NCBI RefSeq assembly: GCF_032062135.1
Contig: NC_092861.1
Location: 143,792,886 to 143,856,885 of the forward strand
Reading direction: 5' to 3'
DNA: 64,000 bases
Source of the DNA: Pyxicephalus adspersus
Taxonomy: Eukaryota > Chordata > Amphibia > Anura > Pyxicephalidae
The position numbers were made by a program, and so were the translations under genes. The number at the start of each line of letters is the position of its first letter. The first letter of the stretch is position 1. Below the pieces are notes generated by a model. It was not told where the DNA came from. It searched no databases and saw nothing but the letters and a program-made list of their open reading frames with translations. Positions 63,843 through 64,000 of the stretch are shown in pieces.

Positions 63843-64000
63843 GGAAAAGTTAAGGTATATTAAAAACTTAAAATATTTTTTTGATATAAAAATTAAAACT
63901 TCAGTTTTTTATAGTTATAAGATCATAAAAATATGATGAAGACTATTATTAAGCTGTAAGTTTATTTACAGAAAAAGGTCCTTTAATAAAATAATTTTAT

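Larger units (their letters stand above)
50939..64000 (-). other. ESRRG: ESRRG intron/5' flank upstream of the first visible coding exon (partial)
   Basis: The sequence upstream of the N-terminal exon begins with a strong acceptor tract (50939-50973, mostly C and T on the minus strand). It should be an intron, because the exon starts in the middle of the known long-isoform leader. I looked for the exon encoding the MDSVELCLPES start and did not see it. It could lie in the gap at 53358-54220 or beyond 64000. The rest is repeat-containing unique sequence with three candidate regulatory blocks. Confidence 0.8.

Overview
The window is intronic vertebrate DNA, most likely from a frog, cut from inside the gene for estrogen-related receptor gamma (ESRRG, NR3B3). 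It is AT-rich, almost free of long open frames, and full of microsatellites and small decayed transposons. Several repeat families match ones I remember from frog genomes: foldback elements ending in 'tttactaaa'-type termini, and an AAT-tailed element carrying 'tatatagcgccaacatatt'-type sequence. The frog assignment rests on these and on the ERR-gamma protein sequence, so it is an inference.

Layout. The gene runs on the minus strand and only two coding exons are visible. The upstream one (50523-50938) encodes the N-terminal domain and the first DNA-binding zinc finger. The next (42714-42830, exactly 117 nt) encodes the second zinc finger. They are joined by a 7.7-kb intron with matching splice phases, giving the ERR-type DNA-binding domain. 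Positions 1-42713 belong to the intron after the zinc-finger-2 exon; I did not find the hinge or ligand-binding exons there. Positions 50939-64000 lie upstream of the first visible exon. They contain an 863-base assembly gap (53358-54220) and no recognisable upstream coding exon.

Non-coding content. Four copies of one hAT-like MITE are present (4512-4612, 13204-13472, 53167-53357, 56084-56365). The first has a perfect 8-bp target-site duplication. There are also at least three foldback-MITE families, an AAT-tailed LINE/SINE-like family, GATA, TA and AAT microsatellites, a recent 69-bp perfect duplication, and a degenerate minisatellite. Between the repeats lie about 20 blocks of low-repeat, CpG-retaining sequence rich in homeodomain, TCF/LEF, forkhead or CCAAT-type words. 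These are reasonable candidates for conserved non-coding enhancers, but conservation cannot be tested from one sequence.

I see no RNA genes, CRISPR arrays, operons or complete second gene, and no evidence of an undescribed biological system. The points most worth checking are a tandem splice acceptor at the ESRRG exon start, a perfect ERR-binding word carried by a MITE inside ESRRG's own intron, a possible cryptic plus-strand exon at 32411-32708, and the candidate enhancers.
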